A stretch of 9,673 bases of DNA from Sulfitobacter sp. (GTDB lineage: Bacteria; Pseudomonadota; Alphaproteobacteria; Rhodobacterales; Rhodobacteraceae), in contig JAGXHD010000170.1 of assembly GCA_024636395.1 (NCBI GenBank), positions 1 to 9,673 on the forward strand, read 5' to 3'. The notes under the pieces are model-generated. The model ran no database searches. It was not told the DNA's origin and saw only the letters and a program-made list of their open reading frames with translations. The position numbers and the translations under genes were made by a program. This document shows positions 5,909-9,673 of the stretch, one piece after another; the first letter of the stretch is position 1, and the number at the start of each line of letters is the position of its first letter.

Positions 5909-6621
5909 GCGAAAATATGATACCGGTCAAAGGCTTGTGCTTTGATAAGGACGGCACGTTGTTTGATTTTGCCGCCACTTGGGAGACATGGGCGCAGATG
6001 TTTCTGCGCCGCGCGGGACAGAACGATGAGGCCCGCGCGATAGCATTGGGCGCCGCGATCGGATTTGATCTGCCGAGCGGTAAATTCGCGCGCGACAGCA
6101 TCGTGATCGCAGGCACACCAGGCGAGATCGCGGAAGCGCTCGCGCCGCATTTTCCTGGTCAATCGGGGGCGGGATTGCTCGCGCTCATGAACGAAGAGGC
6201 GGGCCGTGCCCCGCAGCAGCCCGCGGTTCCACTGCGCCCGCTGCTGGAGGGGTTTCGCGCGCGCAACATCGCGCTTGGCGTGGCCACGAACGACAGCGAA
6301 GCGCCAGCGCTCGCCCATCTGGACGCTGCGGGAGTGACCGATCTGTTCGACTTCATCGCGGGCTACGACAGCGGCTTCGGCGGCAAGCCTGCGCCGGGGC
6401 AATTACTTGGATTTGCGGCCGCCGTAAATCTGCCGCCGGCGCATATCGTGATGGTGGGTGACAGCACGCATGATCTACACGCGGGCCGCGCGGCGGGAAT
6501 GCGCACCGTGGGCGTGCTGACGGGCACCGCCACTCGTGCCATGCTGACGCCGCTGGCGGATGTGGTCTTGCAGGACATCGGGGAGATCCCCGCGTGGTTG
6601 CGCGCGCAAGGCGTGATGTGA
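5905..6621 (+). CDS. HAD-family phosphatase, phosphoglycolate phosphatase-like
   Basis: Haloacid-dehalogenase-type phosphohydrolase of 238 residues, cytoplasmic, Mg-dependent by family. All four motifs are present: motif I FDKDGTLF (nucleophile D14, acid D16), motif II VATND (T128), motif III GGKPAPG (K161) and motif IV VGDSTHD (D186, D190). An alpha-helical cap lies between motifs I and II (about 25-110), as in subfamily I. This fits Gph-like phosphoglycolate phosphatases and related small-molecule phosphatases; the substrate is not readable from the sequence. FDKDGT, with Lys at the central position, is a common variant of this group. The start codon overlaps the DUF3572 stop by four bases, so the pair forms an operon, probably independent of the following gene, which has its own 92-base leader. 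Confidence 0.88.
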   Translation: MSENMIPVKGLCFDKDGTLFDFAATWETWAQMFLRRAGQNDEARAIALGAAIGFDLPSGKFARDSIVIAGTPGEIAEALAPHFPGQSGAGLLALMNEEAGRAPQQPAVPLRPLLEGFRARNIALGVATNDSEAPALAHLDAAGVTDLFDFIAGYDSGFGGKPAPGQLLGFAAAVNLPPAHIVMVGDSTHDLHAGRAAGMRTVGVLTGTATRAMLTPLADVVLQDIGEIPAWLRAQGVM

Positions 6622-6639
6622 AGCGCTGAAAACGACCAA

Positions 6640-6700
6640 ATCCGTCGCTGAGGGAACGGATGCGCGGCGCAGGCTGGGGCCTTCTGAGCAGACTCAGGCC
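6640..6700 (+). promoter_or_regulatory. Potentially structured 5' leader of the mttB-like gene
   Basis: The 92 bases between the HAD stop and the methyltransferase start contain two hairpins. ATCCGT (6640-6645) pairs with ACGGAT (6656-6661) around a 10-base loop. CTGAG (6684-6688) pairs with CTCAG (6693-6697) around CAGA and can be extended by GGC/GCC (6678-6680 with 6698-6700) across a bulge. The second ends one base before the AAGGAG region of the ribosome binding site. An alternative 4-bp pairing CGAC/GTCG (6633-6636, 6644-6647) excludes the first hairpin. I recognise no known riboswitch class. The folding was judged by eye only. Confidence 0.35.
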
Positions 6701-6713
6701 CAAGGAGAGCGCC

Positions 6714-8285
6714 ATGAACCACGAGCCCCAACGCAGAACCCGTGGCACTGGCCGGTCAGGTGGCCGGGCCGGCGCCAAAATACGGCGCGGCACTGCGGTG
6801 ATCGAGCAGATGCCATGGAACCCGCCGGTCAACATCGACCGGCCTACCGAGCCGCTGAGCCCCGAGGGTGTCGCGGCGATCCATGACGGTGCGATGCGGA
6901 TCCTCGAGGAAATCGGAATCGAGATCCTCAACCACGAGGCGCTGGAGATTTTCCGCAAGGCGGGATGTACGATCGATGGCGAGAACGTGCGCATCGGGCG
7001 CGATATGGTGATGGAATACATCGCGTTGGCGCCTTCGGAGTTTACGCTGACACCGCGCAATCCGGACCGTAAGATCACCATCGGTGGGAAGAACATGGTG
7101 TTCGGCAACGTCTCCTCGCCGCCCAACTATTGGGATATGGCGCTCGGCCGCAAGGTGCCGGGCACGCGCGAGATGTGCCGCGATCTGCTGAAACTGACGC
7201 AGTACTTCAACTGCATCCATTTCGCGGGCGGCTATCCGGTGGAGCCGGTGGACATTCATGCCTCCGTGCGGCATCTCGACGTGCTCTACGACAAGCTGAC
7301 GCTGACCGATAAGGCGATGCATGCCTATAGCCTCGGCAAGGAGCGGGTCGAGGACGTGATGGAGATGGTGCGCATCTCGGGGGGCTGGACACACGAGGAG
7401 TTCGAGGCGAGCCCGAAGATGTATACCAACATCAACTCCACTTCGCCGCTCAAGCACGATATCCCGATGCTGGACGGCTGGATGCGGATCGCCCGGCGCA
7501 ATCAGGGGCTGGTGGTGACGCCCTTCACGCTGGCGGGGGCGATGGCGCCCGTGACCATGGCAGGGGCCGTAGCGCAGTCGATCGCGGAGGCGCTGATCGC
7601 CGTGGTGCTGGCGCAGATCATCCGCCCCGGTGCGGCGGTGGCGGTGGGCACGTTTACCTCGAATGTGGATATGAAAACCGGCGCGCCTGCGTTCGGGACG
7701 CCCGAATACATGCGCGCGACCCAGATGACGGGGCAGCTGTGCCGTTTTTACGGGCTGCCGATGCGATCGTCGGGGGTATGTGCTGCGAATGTGCCCGACG
7801 GGCAGGCGATGTGGGAGACCTCCAACAGCCTGTGGGCCGCCGTGCAGTCCGGAACGAATATGGTCTATCACGCGGCAGGATGGCTGGAGGGTGGATTGAT
7901 CGCATCACCCGAAAAATTCATCATGGATTGCGAGGTCTTGCAGCAAATTCAGCGCTATATGGCGCCCGAGATCTGCGCCACTGGACCAGACGAGATCGCG
8001 CTCGATGCGATTAAATCCGTGGGCAATCAGGGCCATTTCTTCGGAATCCAGCACACACAGGATCGCTATACAACTGCGTTCTACCAGCCCTTCCTGAGCG
8101 ATTGGACCAATTATGAGGGCTGGGAGGTGGCGGGGGGCATCTGGACGCAGGAGCGCGCGCACCACATGTTCAAGGAAATCGTGGGCAGCTTCGAGGAGCC
8201 GCCGATGGATGGCGCGATCCGCGAGGAATTGGCCGATTTCGTCGCACGACGTAAATCCGAAGGCGGCGCGCCAACGGATTTTTAA
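6714..8285 (+). CDS. MttB-family (trimethylamine methyltransferase-like) protein, non-pyrrolysine
   Basis: Member of the MttB superfamily, 523 residues, close to the family length. Characterised members move a methyl group from a quaternary or tertiary amine (trimethylamine, glycine betaine, proline betaine, carnitine) to a corrinoid protein. After a basic, Gly/Arg-rich tail (5-26) comes the TIM-barrel-type domain with recognisable blocks: LSPEGVAAIHDGAMRILEEIG, FGNVSSPPNYWDM, HFAGGYPVEPVD, TPFTLAGAMAPVTMAGA, QSGTNMVYHAAGWLEGGL and the C-terminal NYEGW. The frame has no internal TAG, so it is not a pyrrolysine-containing trimethylamine enzyme. In Rhodobacterales such paralogues are abundant and most have no proven substrate. 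AAGGAGA at 6702-6708 fixes the ATG at 6714. No corrinoid protein or activase lies nearby. Gene name mttB is avoided because the substrate is unproven. Confidence 0.9.
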   Translation: MNHEPQRRTRGTGRSGGRAGAKIRRGTAVIEQMPWNPPVNIDRPTEPLSPEGVAAIHDGAMRILEEIGIEILNHEALEIFRKAGCTIDGENVRIGRDMVMEYIALAPSEFTLTPRNPDRKITIGGKNMVFGNVSSPPNYWDMALGRKVPGTREMCRDLLKLTQYFNCIHFAGGYPVEPVDIHASVRHLDVLYDKLTLTDKAMHAYSLGKERVEDVMEMVRISGGWTHEEFEASPKMYTNINSTSPLKHDIPMLDGWMRIARRNQGLVVTPFTLAGAMAPVTMAGAVAQSIAEALIAVVLAQIIRPGAAVAVGTFTSNVDMKTGAPAFGTPEYMRATQMTGQLCRFYGLPMRSSGVCAANVPDGQAMWETSNSLWAAVQSGTNMVYHAAGWLEGGLIASPEKFIMDCEVLQQIQRYMAPEICATGPDEIALDAIKSVGNQGHFFGIQHTQDRYTTAFYQPFLSDWTNYEGWEVAGGIWTQERAHHMFKEIVGSFEEPPMDGAIREELADFVARRKSEGGAPTDF

Positions 8286-8370
8286 CCACGTTCCTACTCT
8301 GTGATCTCTTTTTAGCTGCTTGTTAACGCGGGAGCGGCATCAAAGGAGCAGAGCAGAAGGGGCAGCAGAC

Positions 8371-8958
8371 ATGCACGGGCTGATCAACCGCAGTTTTCAG
8401 AACTACATATGCGACAGCTACGGCAAGGATGCTTGGCTTCAGGTGGCCGCGCGCGCGCAGGTATCGCCGCCCGATTTCGAAGCGATGCTGACCTATGACG
8501 ATGCGATCGCTCCGGCGGTGCTGGATGCGATGGGCGATGTGCTGCGCCGCCCGCGCGGCGATGTGATGGAGGATGTGGGCGCCTATCTGGTTTCGCACCC
8601 TAACACGGAAGCGGTGCGCCGCCTGCTGCGGTTTGGCGGTATGAATTTCGAGGATTTCTTGCATTCGCTCGATGATTTGCCGGACCGTGCACGCATGGCG
8701 GTCTCCGATCTCAACATCCCGGCGATCGAGCTGCACAGCCATGAGCCGGGCCAGTACAGCCTGATCTGTGAGACACCTGTTGCCGGATTTGGCCATCTTA
8801 TGATGGGGGTGCTGCGGGTCATGGCGGATGATTACGGGGCGCTGGCGCTCCTCGAGCTTGAACAGACCGAGAGAGGGCGCGAAACGGTCCGGATCCAGCT
8901 GGTCGAGGCGGATTATGCCGATGGTCGCGCATTCGAGCTGGGCGTGCGGGCGTTGTGA
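8371..8958 (+). CDS. H-NOX (HNOB) heme NO/O2-binding domain protein, divergent
   Basis: Stand-alone H-NOX-type sensor of 195 residues, cytoplasmic. It follows the family plan: MHGLINRSF at the N terminus, YGKDAW (17-22), the first helical half to about residue 75, LLRFGGMNFEDFLHSLDDL around the probable proximal heme ligand His98, then the C-terminal strands and the GFGHLMMGVLRVMADDYG helix (139-156). The usual YxSxR heme-propionate motif aligns, without gaps against the following helix, to C133-E-T135-P-V137, so Tyr and Arg are lost. Heme binding may thus be weak or altered. The ATG at 8371 has AAGGGG eight bases upstream; an upstream ATG at 8320 gives a non-family tail. The GTGA overlap (8955-8958) couples it to an HNOBA-GGDEF gene, its evident signalling partner. 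Confidence 0.85.
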   Translation: MHGLINRSFQNYICDSYGKDAWLQVAARAQVSPPDFEAMLTYDDAIAPAVLDAMGDVLRRPRGDVMEDVGAYLVSHPNTEAVRRLLRFGGMNFEDFLHSLDDLPDRARMAVSDLNIPAIELHSHEPGQYSLICETPVAGFGHLMMGVLRVMADDYGALALLELEQTERGRETVRIQLVEADYADGRAFELGVRAL

Positions 8959-9673
8959 AGAGGGTGCTGAACCCCGATGTGCTGGATGTATTGTGCCCCA
9001 TGCATCTCATCCTCAATGCAGAGGGGATCATCAGCCACGCGGGGCCCACCACGCAAAAGCTGCGACCCCGCAAACCGCTCGAGGGTACGCCCTTTCTTGA
9101 AGCTTTCAGCGTTATGCGACCGCGCGGGATTGATACACTCGCGCAGCTTTGGGCTGTGCGACACCTCAAATTGCACCTCGAAATGACGGGGACCCCCGTG
9201 GCGCGCCTCAAGGGGGTGGTCGTCTGTGACGGGCAGGGGCAGGCGATCGTGAATCTTTCCTTCGGGATCTCCATCCTCGACGGTGTGCGCGACTACGCGC
9301 TGACGAATGCTGATTTCGCCGCCACGGATCTGGCCATTGAAATGCTCTATCTGGTGGAGGCGAAAAGCGCTGCGATGGAGGCCTCGCGCAAGCTTAATCT
9401 GCGGCTGCAAGGGGCCAAGATCGCGGCGGAGGAGCAGGCATTCACCGATACGCTGACGGGGCTGAAAAACCGCCGCGCGCTGGACGAGGTGCTGGAGCGC
9501 TTACTCGCGGCGAAGGCGGCGTTTGCCGTGATGCACATTAATCTGGATTACTTCAAAGCGGTCAACGATACGTTGGGGCATGCCGCAGGCGATCACGTGC
9601 TTCAGATTGTCGCCAAGGTGATGCTGGAGGAAACCCGAGCGTCCGATATGGTGGCGCGCGTGGGCGGCGACGA
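8955..9673 (+). CDS. HNOBA-GGDEF diguanylate cyclase, 3' end outside window
   Basis: Partner of the H-NOX protein; 239 codons are visible and the frame is open at the window end. Residues about 8-135 match the H-NOX-associated HNOBA/PAS-like domain: CPMHLILNAEGIISHAG (14-30), FLEAFSVMRP (47-56), then strands including LKGVVVCD, and the closing NADFAATDLAIEMLYLVEAK (118-137). A signalling helix (about 138-162) joins it to GGDEF, which starts at DTLTGLKNRRAL (165-176). The I-site RASD (228-231) lies five residues before GGD, where the window cuts. In the metal-binding segment INLDYFK, the first Asp of the usual DxD is Asn196 (codon 9540-9542). The GTG at 8955 overlaps the H-NOX stop by four bases; its ribosome binding site is weak, consistent with translational coupling. 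An EAL domain after GGDEF cannot be excluded. Confidence 0.85.
   Translation, partial: MKRVLNPDVLDVLCPMHLILNAEGIISHAGPTTQKLRPRKPLEGTPFLEAFSVMRPRGIDTLAQLWAVRHLKLHLEMTGTPVARLKGVVVCDGQGQAIVNLSFGISILDGVRDYALTNADFAATDLAIEMLYLVEAKSAAMEASRKLNLRLQGAKIAAEEQAFTDTLTGLKNRRALDEVLERLLAAKAAFAVMHINLDYFKAVNDTLGHAAGDHVLQIVAKVMLEETRASDMVARVGGD

Noticed and set aside
6622..6713. Known SAM, SAM/SAH, SAH or glycine riboswitch in the mttB-like leader
   Set aside because: The conserved cores of these classes, as I remember them, are not present; only generic hairpins are seen.
6756..7871. 371-codon minus-strand frame inside the mttB-like gene
   Set aside because: His/Arg-rich product without family features, antisense to a full-length conserved enzyme.
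8286..8370. FNR/NnrR-type inverted repeat upstream of the H-NOX gene
   Set aside because: Searched for TTGAT-N4-ATCAA-like symmetry; only GTTAAC and scattered half-sites were found.

Overview
The window looks like chromosomal DNA of an alphaproteobacterium of the Rhodobacterales (Roseobacter-type). This is inferred from the high-GC coding bias, from the family content (DUF983, DUF3572, an MttB-like methyltransferase without pyrrolysine, and the particular H-NOX variant) and from the tight gene packing with short overlaps. No rRNA, tRNA, CRISPR, insertion sequence or phage gene was seen. No stretch longer than about 300 bases lacks a gene.

Left part (3-1804): the 3' end of an EamA/DMT-type permease runs into a convergent pair, a Nudix hydrolase with an enlarged Nudix box and a small zinc-ribbon membrane protein (DUF983). 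The permease and Nudix stop codons share the palindrome CTAG.

Second block (about 1805-4056, + strand): a cell-envelope signalling cassette. It contains a secreted five-EF-hand protein, a strong stem-loop, an ECF sigma factor, a small one-span protein that overlaps the sigma gene and looks like an anti-sigma factor, and a membrane-anchored Metal_resist/CnrX-type sensor. The layout resembles CnrYXH, but the sensor has almost no recognisable metal ligands and a calcium-binding-type protein sits next to it.

Third block (4118-6621): on the minus strand, a PleD-like diguanylate cyclase with intact catalytic and inhibitory sites, whose two receiver domains both carry alanine where the phosphorylated aspartate should be. 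Divergent from it lie a DUF3572 gene and a HAD phosphatase that overlap by 4 bases. The divergent gap holds a near-consensus CtrA half-site pair.

Right part (6622-9673): an orphan mttB-family gene behind a leader that can fold into two hairpins, then an H-NOX gene overlapping by 4 bases a GTG-started gene that runs off the window and encodes an HNOBA (H-NOX-associated PAS-like) domain, a helix and GGDEF. This pair rebuilds the first part of eukaryotic soluble guanylate cyclase (H-NOX, HNOBA, helix) as two proteins with a c-di-GMP output. The H-NOX has lost the YxSxR heme-propionate motif and the GGDEF has Asn at a metal-ligand Asp, so both input and output chemistry may differ from textbook versions. 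The two GGDEF proteins lie within 6 kb, so c-di-GMP signalling is a theme of the window.
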